Origin: Epiperipatus broadwayi
Lineage: Eukaryota; Onychophora; Udeonychophora; Euonychophora; Peripatidae
Length of the DNA stretch: 64,000 nucleotides
Direction of reading: 5' to 3'
Assembly: GCA_028023455.1 (NCBI GenBank)
Contig: JAQFVV010012394.1
Span: 27,043,053-27,107,052 of the forward strand
The position numbers and the translations under genes were made by a program. Below the pieces are notes generated by a model. It saw nothing but the letters and a program-made list of their open reading frames with translations. It had not been told where the DNA came from and made no database searches. Positions 22,655 to 34,893 of this stretch are shown in pieces (positions within the stretch are counted from its first letter, which is position 1; each line of letters starts with the position of its first letter).

Positions 22655-23411
22655 ATTGTATCTATTATTTAGAATCTATAAAAAACATTTTATAATGCAC
22701 TACAAACATATGAGTTTATTTTAATGCAATCATGAAACAATCAAATTTTAATTAAGATGCTGATCCCATTTAATTTTTTTTATTTAATTAATAATTAAAA
22801 TTTTCATTTTACTCATGGTGTTCTATGTGAGTGACTGAAAATGTTTATAATTAATGCTGTTTATTTCTTTAATATTAGTATTATACAAGTTATTAATTAT
22901 TAATACTTATTAAACTATCTATATCTATTGTAAGTGATCTAAAACAATCATGAAATTAATAGATAGTAATATATAAAGATGGATCTTAACACTCAAAGTT
23001 TGACAATTTGAATGCAAAATATCATTCCATCTGATTTAGTATTATGACTCATTTTTTTAAAGAAGGTGGACTGTTACATTCCAAGTAAACTGAATATTAA
23101 GTACCCATAATTGTTTTTTTATCTTTGTCATTTATTATAATCTTCATTCCATTAATAGCAATTTAATTGCACCTACAATGATATTAAAGGGATTTACAAT
23201 AGTCATGGCATTTCTATGTAGTTGCTTTTTTTTTAATATGTAAACTTCACTTTAGATTGGAGGCAGATATGCCCGTAATTAAATTTGGTTGGGCAAATTG
23301 TGATATTCTTCAATTTTTAAAAAAAAATCATTTTCTTCAACTTTTTTTTCCCCCGTATAATAATAATATTGAAACAAAATCCTTGTTTTTACTTCACCTT
23401 CGAGTGGTAAG

Positions 23412-23705
23412 TTTTAAATTGTGCTTTACGCAAAAAAGTGAAGCTTAGTATTATTAGAAAAAGAATTATATGGCTTAACGCGTAAGGAGAACTTAGATCT
23501 CCATATTCATAGCCTATCTTGGGAGTGTCGGCTTACTTTGAGATAAATAAAGCTTGGCAGTAATTTATACAAAATTTATTCAGTTTTCTTTCATATTCCA
23601 TTTTCTGGAGATTGCAAAGCACGATTCTTTTCGGTTTATTGCATAGTTGTCATTTGCAATAAAGCATACTAAGCTTCACTTTTTTGTGTAAAGCACCATT
23701 TAAAA
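23412..23705. mobile_element. 294-bp MITE with 40-bp inverted ends and TTAA flanks
   Basis: Arms 23412-23451 and 23666-23705 are reverse complements with two mismatches (outer GTGCTTTACGC / GTGCTTTACAC, inner AGTGAAGCTTAGTAT). TTAA lies at the outer edge of each arm, consistent with a TTAA target duplication as in piggyBac- or Kolobok-type elements. It has no ORF. It interrupts an array unit, since the sequence after it resumes with TAATAATATTGTTTAATAAA. Confidence 0.7.
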
Positions 23706-24539
23706 TAATAATATTGTTTAATAAAATATAATTTGATTGTTCAATTCTGCTCTCCAAAAGTTTTTATATATTTTTGATCAAATTATTGTACATGTATAAA
23801 ATGTGATAGCCAGAATAGAAAAAATTCAAAAACTATTAACCACTAATATTATTTTGCTAAGCGTTTTCGCTACCATGTACAAGACTCGTAGCGACATATT
23901 GGAACTGAACGATATATGTGTACAATAAGTAAAATTATTTGACATAGAGTTACTGTGTTATTTATTTTGATAAAATAGAATATATTTAATACAACTTTAT
24001 TTCAAATTAAGCACACAATTTGTCACCCTTTTATAACAGCAATGAGATTTATACATTAAAGCTTAATTTGTATAGGATTTTATCATTGGTTGTCTGAAAT
24101 TAAAAATCAAAACTTTCCCCCATATCAAAGCTAAGTTTTGGAAAGAATTCACTTGGATCTTTCCTAGTGGCATTCTTTACAATATGCATTGGTTTAAACT
24201 GTCTTCTATGAATAAATTGGCTTTATATATGACTTTATTGATATTAAATTGGTTTCTTTAAATAGAATTTTGATAAAATGGATTCATGTCATTCATAAAT
24301 AAAGCATCTTCATTGAGAAGTAGTAAACCATGGTCTTATAACTTTCAACTTGATTTAAGCGTTACTAAAAGACTGAATTGTTTGAAAGCAATTTCTATAT
24401 ATAAGCAAGGAGCTGTTAGTTTCTTAAATTCGTTATTAGGAATTTGAAAGTAAGAAAAATGATCACGTTTTTCTTGCAATGCATGGTAGCATATCATTAA
24501 ATGATAATAGATTGTATTTAGTAAACTTTAATAAATGTT

Positions 24540-24783
24540 GGTGCGATGTGATGTATTATGGCTTCTCCTTAAACGTATCTCAGCAATTATACCCAGATAA
24601 ACCTGTTAGCCACTTTATTTTACATTACCCACTCTAAATTTACCCATAATCTGCTCTATCCCATTTCCACAACATAATCTTTGTCAACTCTATAACCTTT
24701 ATATCTAAATCCCCCTTATCTTTTCCCAAACCCAACATAAAAACCAATCATTCACTTTCTGTATAATCACTCTTTTCACACTT
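24540..24783. mobile_element. Pyrimidine-rich insertion shared by two array units, copy 1
   Basis: Starts GGTGCGATGTGATGTATTAT and contains CATTTCCACAACATAATCTT, interrupting the unit immediately before the core's terminal stem. The copy at 30855 sits at the same place. It has no ORF and no clear terminal repeats; ATGTT may be a 5-base target duplication. Confidence 0.65.
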
Positions 24784-24879
24784 ATGTTTACTAATGATAA
24801 TTTAGCTCCCTCTTCTGGTAGAATTGTACTGAAAGAGCTATATCACCCTTTTAAAAAAAAAAATTCTGAAATAAACTTT
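24784..24879 (+). pseudogene. Degenerate C/D core
   Basis: Box C has lost three bases (ATGATAA) and C' reads GTACTGA; box D CTGA (24866-24869) is kept. The guide TTAGCTCCCTCTTCTGG still matches the family. Confidence 0.6.
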
Positions 24880-25999
24880 TTATATGTAGGCTTTAGAACA
24901 GTTAAACAATTTACTATTTTATAAAGTATTAAATGCAGTCAGTAATCAAATTGCAAGAAAGATTTTAATTGTGTTTATATTTATTTCTTGAGTTAATTGA
25001 AAATAATTAAAATTCTTTTATTAAATTTCTCACGTAGAAATTTAAAATGCTTGTAATGCTTGTGTTCATTTTTTCCAATTGTAATATATAAATTATGTAT
25101 TAGTAATTACTTGTTAACATTGAATTAGTTATGTTATTTTGATTTGATCATGAGCTTAATTAATATATCACTATTGCCATCATTAAACTATTTAAAGATG
25201 GATCTTAAGGTACAAAATAATAATTTGATTAATAAAATATTTATTAATAGATTGAATTTCAGTGTTATGTGTATCATCATTTAAAATGGTATGGGTTAAC
25301 ACAGTATAAAATAAACTGAATATTAAGGTGTTGCCTCCATCAAAATATTGTATTTTACTATTGTCACTTATTATGTTCAGTCCATGCAATTGGTCATATG
25401 TTCTGGTTTCACTATCATGTATTGTTTTTTGTTTACATTTCCTTTTCCAGAATATTTGCAGATATGTTTGTGTTCAATTAAATTTTAGCTATGTATGTCA
25501 GAAATACTTGTTACTCTTCTATCTTTTGTCAAATCAACATATTTCTTCAATTATCTTCTTTATAATTATAGTGTTGTTTATTATATCTTACAGGAATAAT
25601 GATTGTTCATTTCTGCCCTCAAGGTTTTGATGTGTTTTTGAGATATAAAAATATTTTTTAAATGTTTATTTTGTGTAAAGCATATAATTTTTTGCTCTTT
25701 TAACAGCACTATGGTTTACACATAAAGCTTTAAGAGAATTGTTTATTGTTATCTAATCATGATTATATAATTTTCAGGTTTATACAAAAAGAATATTTAA
25801 CAGTTGAATTGTTTGAAAGCTATTTTAACCACAAAATGCATTTGGTTTTAAATTCATTATTAGAAATTTGAAAACAATCAAAATTGCCTTTGATTTTGTC
25901 CACAGCTTCCCAAATGAAAAGTGTGCACATCCCCCCCCCCCCGCATAATTTGACAATGTATAATTAAATAATAGCATTTTTTACTAAATATACTTTATT

Positions 26000-26097
26000 A
26001 AATGTTTACTAATGATGATAATTTAGCTTCCTCATCTGGTAGAGTTGTAATGAAAAAACTTTGCCAGTCTTAAAAAAACAATCTGAAATATTTTATG
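26000..26097 (+). pseudogene. Degenerate C/D core
   Basis: Box C ATGATGA (26012-26018) and box D CTGA (26083-26086) are intact, but C' is GTAATGA, the guide reads CTTCCTCATCTGG and the 3' stem strand (AATATTTTATG) no longer pairs. Possibly still a minimal C/D RNA; more likely dead. Confidence 0.5.
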
Positions 26098-26222
26098 TAA
26101 TTTTTTAGAATTGCTCAGTGATAAACTTTTATAACACACTATAAAAATGGGATATATTTAAATGAAGTCAGTAAACAATCATAAGAGAGTTGCTGTTTTT
26201 AGTTTTTGGATAATTGAAAGTA

Positions 26223-26457
26223 CATTATATGATCATCATTCTTTATGCTTACACAAACTGATTGCACAGAGGCAAAACTCTCCATATAGTTCCTAACTGA
26301 TGAAAGCTACAAGGTAGAAACCAGTCTGGGGATATTGGATGAGTAGATACCAGATAGGGATTTTATGCACAAACTTTACTGCTTTCATTGATTACTCTGG
26401 ATTGCACTGAATGGTGCTCCTGTTTGGAGAGTTTTGTCTCTGTGTATAATAGAAAGT
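26223..26457. mobile_element. FB fold-back retroposon in the array
   Basis: Flanked by ATAATTGAAAGTA (26210-26222) and ATAATAGAAAGTA (26458-26470), a 13-base duplication with one mismatch. It contains CAGAGGCAAAACTCTCC near the left and its inverse GGAGAGTTTTGTCTCTG at the right, with the diverged FB body between. Sister units show the uninterrupted ATAATTGAAAAT site. Confidence 0.7.
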
Positions 26458-27591
26458 AATTGAACTACTTTAATTATGGCTTCCTAGGTGAGAATCTTAA
26501 AAAATACTATATTAATATTCATTTCTTCAATAGAAATTTGATTTCTATTTACTCATTACAATATTTGTTAAACTATATGTATTTAGTGAAGTTAAAACTT
26601 TTATGATATTGACCATCATCATTATTACCAAACATTCATTTTAATAAGTTGGATTATAGTTTGCAAAGTAATAATTTGATTGATGAACTGACTGTGCGAG
26701 TGAACTTTAATGTTATATATGTCATCGTTTTCAGTGAGGTAGATTATTATATTCCAAAGTAAATTGAATATTAAGACACTACATTCCTAATGGTTTTTTT
26801 TTTTTAATTTTATCTGTCTTCCTACCCATTGATAATAAATTCGATGCTGTTGAAGAGGCTTGCAAATGGTCGTATGATATGGTTTCAGAGCAATGCAGGG
26901 TTTTTTTTTGACTTTGATTAATTCTTATAATAATAGTATTGTTTAATGAAATAGTATAGCTGATTGTAACAATTGTTATATTTCTGTTATCATGACCATT
27001 ACATACTTTTGATAGAATTAAACATTTCAGTAAATGTTTATTTTGAGTGAAACACAATTCTTCTAATTTTTAGAATCTATGTGTTTTTCATATAAAGTCT
27101 AGAGAATTCATTATTTATATAAGATTTTATTGTTATTATCTGAAATAAAAAATCAGGTCTTTTGGTTTTCATTTATTTTTAGTATATTGCTTCCTCAAAT
27201 CAAAATTAAATCTTGGAAATAATTTGCTTGGATTGTTGGTGGTGACTTTGGTTTAGACTTTTCCTTGTATCATTTGTCTTTCTGATGGTGATAATTCCAT
27301 TTCTCTAATAGAGTTTTGATTAATCCATTAAAAAAAAAAAGACACCTTTCCAGAGCAATAGTAAACATTAATCATGTACACTTCAAGTTGTTTAAATAGT
27401 TATTAAACAATCAATTTATTTGAAAGCCAGACACAATTGGTTCTTGAAATTCATCATTAAAAACGTGAAAGTAATCAAAATTTGCTTTGATTTTGATCTT
27501 GGCTCCCATTTGATAAATGTGGACTTATTTTGTAATAATTGCCAATGTATGATTAAATAATTACTAGCAGTTTTCACTAAATAAACTTTAT

Positions 27592-27695
27592 GAGATGTTC
27601 ACCAGTGATAATAATTTAACTCCCCCATCTGGTAGAGATTTTGATGAAAGAGCTTCACCACCCTTAAAAAAAAAAGAATCTGAAGTAAACATTTT
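27592..27695 (+). pseudogene. Partly preserved C/D core
   Basis: Box C is GTGATAA (27605-27611), C' TTGATGA (27641-27647) and box D CTGA (27680-27683), followed by AGTAAACATTTT. The 5' stem GAGATGTTCACC pairs with it imperfectly (two mismatches). The guide is CTCCCCCATCTGG. Intermediate decay. Confidence 0.5.
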
Positions 27696-28969
27696 GTGTT
27701 CAAACTATTGGGAACTCGCTAAACAATCTATTATTTTATAATGCAATATAAAAATATATATTTCGTGTTTGTTTATATGCTGCGATAAACAGTAATATTG
27801 TAAGGTAAATGATTCCCTTTTAGATATAATTGCTTAGATGATTGAAAATAATGAAAATTAGGTTTTCATTATAATCATGGCTTTCTTTATGGGAAACATA
27901 AAATGCTCTTAATGCTGGTGTTCATTTCTTAATAATATGAAAATTATTTAATTATTAGCACCATTTAAACTATATTTATCTAAATAAACTTGAAGCAATC
28001 ATGAATTTCATTAAACAATATCTCTATCAGTCTGATGGATTGAATTTTATTGTCGTTTTCAAGAAGGTGGACTATCACATGTTAAGGTAATTGAGTATTA
28101 AGTCACTGAATCCATATTTCTTGTTTTCATCTTACTGACGTCAATCATGACTGTCTTCAGCCCATTCCTAGTAAATTTGCCATCACTGCAATGGTTTTGA
28201 AGAGAGTTTCCTTTCTATAGAGAAATACATTTTCAATTAAATTTTAGCGGGCAAATCATAATGCTTCGCTTTTTTTTTAAAGTCAACATTTTCTTTAGCT
28301 TTTTTATTTTTACTGCTTAATGAAATAGTCTACCTTATAATGTATGGCCCATTTCTACCATTAAGGCATTTATGTATTTTTGAGTGATGTAAACATTTTC
28401 AATAAGCATTGATTTTGGAAAAAAAAAAGCATATAATTTTTGTCTAGTGTTAGTGGAAGTGTGCTTTATTTCTAAAATTGCAAAATTGAAGATGTTTATC
28501 ATTTGCTATCTGAATTTGAAATCAGGATTTTTCCATTATTTTGAATACTATACTTTCTCAAATGACAATTATAATTTTGAATATGATTTGCTTTGTCCAA
28601 TTCATTGGCTTTTTTCTTTGCAATAGACATTAGTCTAGACCCTTTCTCTAAATAAGTTCAAATTTATTTTGGTGTTTAGTGTTGATAATTTAGCTCCTGG
28701 TAGGATTTTGATGAAATAATTTAATGTCATCTGTTAAACAATCTTTCAAGTTAATTTAAACAGTTATTAAAGCATGTGAATAGTTTGAAATCTGTTTTAA
28801 TCCACAAGAAAGATGCATTTGATTTTTTAAATTCTTTATTAGAAATTTGAAAAGAATCAAAATTTGTTGTGATTCTGATTACAGCTTTCCATATGAAAAA
28901 TGAACTTGCTTTGCAATTCTTGATAACATATTAAATAATAATTAATAGTTTTTACTAATTAAACTTCAT

Positions 28970-29071
28970 GAAATATTTACTCATGATGATAATTTGGTTT
29001 CCTCTTCTAATAGAATTGTGATGAAAATAGCCATGTCATCCTGAAAAAAATCTATCCGAAGTAAATATTTC
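28970..29071 (+). ncRNA. Predicted box C/D snoRNA-like copy with mutant box D
   Basis: A perfect 12-bp terminal stem, GAAATATTTACT (28970-28981) with AGTAAATATTTC (29060-29071). Box C is ATGATGA (28983-28989) and C' GTGATGA (29018-29024). Box D is CCGA (29056-29059), a change at a critical position. The guide has drifted to TTTCCTCTTCTAA. The structure survives but the RNA is probably inactive. Confidence 0.5.
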
Positions 29072-29382
29072 GTTTGTAAATTGTTTTAGAATCGCTAAGC
29101 AATATATTATTTTATATTGCACTGAAAAAGCAATTGTTTATATAAATGGAGCCGAAAGTAATCGTATTGAATTTCATCTTTGATTTTAGAATTACTTTTT
29201 TAGATAATTGAAAATTAATTAAAGTACTTGAATTTTGGCTTTCTGTGAGAAGATGAACAAAATGCTTCTGATGCTAATATTGATTTCTTCTGTAGAAATA
29301 TGAGATATATATGCATTACTTGTTGAACTGTCTATATTAATTTAAGTGTAGTTAAAATTATTGTAAACATAAGTAATAATAA

Positions 29383-29545
29383 ACAAAGCAAAACTCTCCA
29401 TACAGTATTGCCACCCTGTGCCAACCAGAGTAATCAATGAATGCCAGAAGGCTTGCGCATAAAATCCCTACCTAATGCCTACTCATCCAATATCCCCAGA
29501 CTAGTTTCTGGCTTGTGGCCATCGTCAGTGATCATGTGATGCTTA
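29383..29545. mobile_element. FB retroposon with 14-bp target duplication
   Basis: A perfect ATAAGTAATAATAA duplication (29369-29382, 29546-29559) brackets a 163-base element starting ACAAAGCAAAACTCTCC and ending GTGATCATGTGATGCTTA. It fixes both ends of the family and shows 14-base duplications typical of target-primed reverse transcription. Confidence 0.8.
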
Positions 29546-29689
29546 ATAAGTAATAATAACTATCTTTGTAATTACTAAATGCTTAAATGTTCGAAGATTG
29601 ATTATAATTTCCAAAGTAATAGTTTCATTAGTAAATATCTGTTGTCAGCTCTACTGATTAAGTTAAATGTTATATGTGTCATTGAATGA

Positions 29690-29985
29690 ATAAGATAACA
29701 AATGAAGAAGTTTTGAAAAGAGTAGATAGATTAAAAAAGAATATGGATTGAGGAAATCAGAGAAAGAGAAACTGGATTGGACATACATTAAGTAGAAATT
29801 ATAGTTTTGGAGGGAAAGGTGAATGGAAGTAAGAAGAAAACACTGAAGAGATTGACACTGTTGGATGATATAAGAAATGGAAGAAAATTACATGGAATTG
29901 AAAAGCCGAATAGTGAGAATGGAGTGGATTGGTGATGTGACTATTCTATAGATCTTTCCATTTGACAGAATACGGGAGATGATGA
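29690..29985 (+). pseudogene. LINE reverse-transcriptase C-terminal remnant, different family
   Basis: A decayed plus-strand frame shows a KRNWIGHTLSRN-like segment, then LLDDIRNGRK, LHGIEKPN and RMEWIGD-like pieces, with a GATGATGATG tail at 29976. This is the RxxWxGHxLR...LLDD order seen at the C-terminus of many LINE proteins. Stops interrupt it. It is distinct from the family at 19289. Confidence 0.55.
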
Positions 29986-30854
29986 TGTGTCATTGTTTTT
30001 AATAAGGTAGACTATCACATTCCAGGGTAAACTGTATATTCAGCATTATATCCATAATTTTTTTTTAAATATTATTCTTTGTCATTTAGTGTTGACTTCC
30101 ATCCATTGATAGTAAATTTGCTTTGATGCTAAAGAGACTAGTCACATGGTTTGGGTTCACTACCGTATAGATGTTTTCTTTTTATGATGGTTTTCTGCAT
30201 TCTGCATAAAACCTGTAGTAACGATTGTTTATTTGATCTCAAATGTTTTTATGTATATTTCACAAAATTTTAAGTAAATGTTTATTTTGAATGCACAGAA
30301 TTTTATTGTCTTTTTTATCAATAATGTGTTTTATGCATATAACCTCAAGAGAATTAAGATTTTCTATAGGGTTTCGTTATTTATTGTCAAAGTAAAAATG
30401 AGAATTTTCGGTTTTCATTTTATTTTATTATATCCTGGAATGAAAGTTAAATTTTGGAAATAATTTGGTTGCTAGAGGCTTACTTTTTTACAATAGGTAT
30501 TGTTTTTTTTCCTCGTAATTTTTGATTTTCTGATGATTATTCAGTTTTTTTTTTTAGTACAATTTTAACTTAAATAGCGTCAAGACATCTATAAAACAAA
30601 ATAAAAATTTCCTTGAATTATAGTAAATTATGATATTGTTGCAATCAATTTGAAATTAGTAGTTTAATAAACGACTGAGAGGCAAAGACAATTGGCTCAT
30701 TAAATTCATGATTGGGAAATTGAAAATAATCAATACTTGGTTTGGTTTCGTTTACAAGTTTCCATATAATAAATGAGGATTTATTTTCCAACAATTCTTA
30801 ACAAACCGAATAATAAACAGCAGTTTTTACTAAATAAATTTTATTAAACGTTTG

Positions 30855-31157
30855 ATGCGATGTGATGCACTGTGACGTTTCAGCAACTATGCCTAGAGAA
30901 ACCTGTTAGGCACTTTGACTTCCCTTTCCATTCCCTACCCCAAGTTTTCCTATATTCTTCTCTATCCTGCTCCATCCCATTTCCACAACATAATCTTTGT
31001 CAACTCCATGGTCTTTATATCTAAAACCTGTTTATCTTTTACCAAACCCACTATAAAAACCAATAAGTCACTTTCTGTGTAATCACTTTGTTCATATTTA
31101 TTCTTCCACAACTTCATTATTTATACCCTTTCTGCTTTCAGACATTTACATTAAATT
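30855..31157. mobile_element. Pyrimidine-rich insertion shared by two array units, copy 2
   Basis: Co-linear with 24540-24783 (GATGCGATGTGATG, CCATTTCCACAACATAATC, TCACTTTCTGT.TAATCACT) and at the same position relative to the core; about 40 bases longer at the right. Confidence 0.65.
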
Positions 31158-31252
31158 AACATTTACTAATGATCGTAGCTTAGCTTCCTCTTCTGGTAGG
31201 ATTATGTTGAAGGAGGTTAATCACTTTAAAAAAAAACAATCTTAAGTGTTTT
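31158..31252 (+). pseudogene. B-type degenerate core
   Basis: Box C is ATGATCG, C' ATGTTGA and D CTTA. Guide-like CTTCCTCTTCTGG remains. First B copy of the array. Confidence 0.55.
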
Positions 31253-31749
31253 CTTTTACTGCAGGCCATTTAGTATTGGTAAATAGTTGATGATTTTATA
31301 GTATAATAGAAAAATACGTATTTTGAGTTTATTTACATGCAGTGACTAAGCAATCATATTATAGGGTAGATGATATTTCTGTTTAGAACATTAAAAAAAT
31401 TAAAATTAATCTTAGAGCTTTAATTGTGACTTTCTGCATGAAAACGTCAAATGCTTATCATACTAGGGTTCATATTTTTAGTATTTAATCGTTAATGTAA
31501 TTGGTACCATTATTAGTTAAACTATCTATACCTTTAACTGACTCAAAGCAATCTCGAATATCATTATTGCCAAACACTCAGTTATTGAAAGATAAATTAT
31601 AACTCAAAATAATTATTTGATCAATAAAACATATCTGTTTTCAGTACATTGAGTTCTATTATCGTCTTTTTCAAAGATGCGGAATATCACATTCCAAGAT
31701 AAACTAAGCAATAACTCACTATATAGTGCTTTTATTAAATAAACTTTAT

Positions 31750-31841
31750 GAAATGCTTACTAATGATTGTAATTTGGATCCCTCATCTTACAGAATTGTG
31801 ATGAAAGAGCTTATGACCATTAAGAACACACAATCAAGTTA
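31750..31841 (+). pseudogene. C-type degenerate core
   Basis: Box C is ATGATTG; C' GTGATGA (31798-31804) is kept; box D is lost (ATCAAGTT). The guide is replaced by GGATCCCTCATCTTAC. Confidence 0.55.
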
Positions 31842-33010
31842 ATATTGCATCTAGATTTTTTTAGAATTGCTAATATATGAAGTACTTTAGATTCACTACA
31901 AAAGTATAGATATTTAAATGATGTCAATAAACAATCATATTATAGGGATGATGCTGTTTGCTTTCAGATTTTGTTTTTTTTATATAATTAAAAATGATAG
32001 CCTCCAATCTAAGAAGCTGAAAATGATTACAATGCTAATGTTAATTTTTGTAGTTGAAATATGCAAATAATAGAATTATTAGCATTGCTTGTTTATTTAT
32101 TTATGCCAATATAAGTGAGCCTAAAACAATTATGAACTTTTTATGTAATTTCGATTAGTTTCGTCATTGGTAAACACCTAACTGTTTAAAGATGGATTAT
32201 AACTGTCAAAGTCATAATTTGATTGGTGGTAAAATATCAGTTTGACGGAGTAAGTGTTAGTGACATCTTTTTCAAGATGGTTTATCCTACTGTAATGTAA
32301 TGTGAGTATTCTTAGTGTGCTATTCCACTGTTATCACTCATTGTTGTTTTCATCCCATACTAAAAAATTTGCTGCAGATATTTGTGATTGATTGTATGAT
32401 GTAACTTTATTATCATGTAGTTGTGTTTTTTTCTTTTTTTTACTGATCAAATTTCGCTTTCTAGAATGGAGACAGATAGCCCCTGTTTTATCCTCAGTTG
32501 GGTTTTTATTATTATTTAAAAAAGGCCTTTTTTTAATTTTTTTTTTTGTATGGTACCATTTTTTAGTAAAATAGTTTAATTTGCAGTAATGATGATTTTT
32601 CATTTCTGCCCTCGAGTTTAAGATATTTACTGAGTGATTTAATGATTTCCGTTTTTTTTTTTACAGGAGGCATTCATTTAGACTATTCTTTTGTTAATAT
32701 TTTCATTATATTTGTATATACTGGTAATAGTATTGTTTAGACGAAATGGTTTCATGCTATCCATAAATAAAAAGCATCCCAGAGAAATAATGAAGTAGGA
32801 TCAAGTAATCATTAAAAAAGTTTGTTTGAAAGCAATTTTAGTCCATAAGCAAGGAGCATTTGTCTTTTTAAATATACAGTATTAGTAAAAATTTGGAAAT
32901 ACTCAAAATCTTCTTTGAATTTGAGGATAGTTTCTTACATGAAAACTATGGGATTACTTGCAATGCCTGATGGTATATTAAATGATCAATGTTTACTAAA
33001 TGAACTTTAT

Positions 33011-33112
33011 GAAATCTTTACTAATGATGATAAATGGGCTCCCTCTTCTGGTAGAATAGTGATGAAAATATCCTTATCACCTGTAAAAAAAACTATCTGG
33101 AGTAAATATTTC
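33011..33112 (+). ncRNA. A-type C/D snoRNA-like copy A1, box D variant CTGG
   Basis: Stem GAAATCTTTACT / AGTAAATATTTC with one mismatch; box C ATGATGA (33024-33030); D' CTGG (33048-33051); C' GTGATGA (33059-33065); box D CTGG (33097-33100). The guide GGGCTCCCTCTT is intact, so only the D change makes activity doubtful. Confidence 0.55.
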
Positions 33113-34203
33113 ATTTGCAAATGTTTTTAGAAGCGCTAAGCAATATACTATTTTATCTTGTACTGCAAAAGCAATTGTCTATATAAATGGAGTTAGTAAG
33201 CAATCATATTACATGTGAAATGCTGTTTGATTTTACGTTTACTTTTTTAGATAATTAAAAATTCATTAAAGTACTTTAATTTTAGCTTTCTGTAGGAAGA
33301 TTAAAATTCTTCTGAAGCTAATATTCATTGTTGTTGAACTGTCTATCATTATAAAAGAAGTTAATATTATTGTAAAAAAAAATGATGACAGTCTTCGTTA
33401 TTATTGAATCGTTAACTGTTGGAAGATTGATTATAACTTGCGAAGTAATAATTTGATTAATAAATGTCTGTTGTTAGTCCAAGCAATTGAGTTTAGATGT
33501 TAGATCTGTCATTGCTTTCAATGAGGCGAAGATCATTATATTCCAAAGTAAACTGAATTCAGCCATTATATTCATAATTTTTAATTTTTAAAAAAAATTT
33601 TAAACATTAACAATCATTATTGTCTTCCATGCCTTGATAGTAAATTTGCTGCCACTACAATGTTGTGGAAGAAACTAGTCATATGCTTTGGGTTCACTGC
33701 CATATAGACATTTTCTTTTTGTGATTGTTTTCTGCATAAAACCTGTAGTAACAATTGTTTATTTGATCCTAATTGTTTTATGTATATTTCACAAAGTTAA
33801 ACATTTTCAGTAAATGTTTATTTTTATTACATTATGTCTTGAAATGAAAGTTAAATTTTGAAACTAATTTGGTTGCTAGAGGCTTACTTCTTCACAATGG
33901 GCATTGTTTTTTCTGACTTTCTGATGATTATTCAGTCAACTTCAAGTCATCCATTAAAAAAAGAAATTCCTTGAACTACGGTCAATTATCTTGTAGCAGT
34001 CAAGTTGATTGAAGTAGTTATTAAGTAATTGTCTGAGAGGCAGAGACAATTGCCTATTTAAATTCATCATTGGAAATTTGAAAATAATCTAAATTTGCTT
34101 CGGTTTTGTTTATAAGTTTTTATATAATAATTGTGGATTTATTTTGCAACAATTGTCAACAAATCTAGTAATAAATATCAGTTTTTACTAAATAAATTTT
34201 ATT

Positions 34204-34300
34204 AAATGTTTACTAGTGAGTATAGTTTACCTCCCTTTTCTGGTAGGATGTGAAAGAGGTTACTCACTCTTAAAAAATAAAGAATCTTAAGTAAATGTTT
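34204..34300 (+). pseudogene. B-type degenerate core
   Basis: The stem AAATGTTTACT / AGTAAATGTTT is still pairable (two G-U). Box C is GTGAGTA, C' is partly deleted (ATGTGAA) and D is CTTA. Confidence 0.55.
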
Positions 34301-34792
34301 TAGAGTAGGCCATTTAATATCGCTAAATAGTTTATCATTTTATAATGTAATAGAAAAATGTTTATTTTGAGTTTATTTACATTCAGTGACTAAGCAGTCG
34401 TAGAGTAGATGATATTTGTGTTTAGACGATTGAAATAATTAAAATTACTTCTTGAACTTTAATTGTGACTCTCTGCATGAAAACATCAAATGTTTATAAT
34501 ACAAGTAGTGTTCACATGTTTAGTATTTAATCCTTAAGTTAATCTAATTGGTACCATTATTAGTTAAACTATCTATACCTTTAATTGATCCGAAGCAATC
34601 TTGAATATCATTATTGTCAAACACTCAGTTGTTTAAAGATAAATTATAATTCAAAATAATAATTTGATCAATAAAACTTGTTACCAGTACATTGAATTCT
34701 ATTGTCCTCTTTTTCAAGAGTGTGGACGATCACTTCCAGAGAGGAAGTAAGCAATAAGCCACTATGTAATGCTTTTATTAAATAAACTTTAT

Positions 34793-34893
34793 GAAATGTT
34801 TACTAATGATTATAATTTGGATTTCTCATCTTACAAAATTGTGATGAAAGAGATTGTCACCCTTAAAAAACAACAATCTGAAGTTAATATTGC
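34793..34893 (+). pseudogene. C-type core with intact C' and D
   Basis: Box C is ATGATTA (34806-34812), C' GTGATGA (34841-34847) and D CTGA (34878-34881). The 3' strand AGTTAATATTGC breaks the outer stem; the guide reads GGATTTCTCATC. Confidence 0.5.

Noticed and set aside
34793-34893. C-type cores as functional snoRNAs
   Set aside because: C' and D are intact, but box C is ATGATTA in these copies and the outer stem is unpaired, so they are listed as pseudogenes. RNA data could overturn this.
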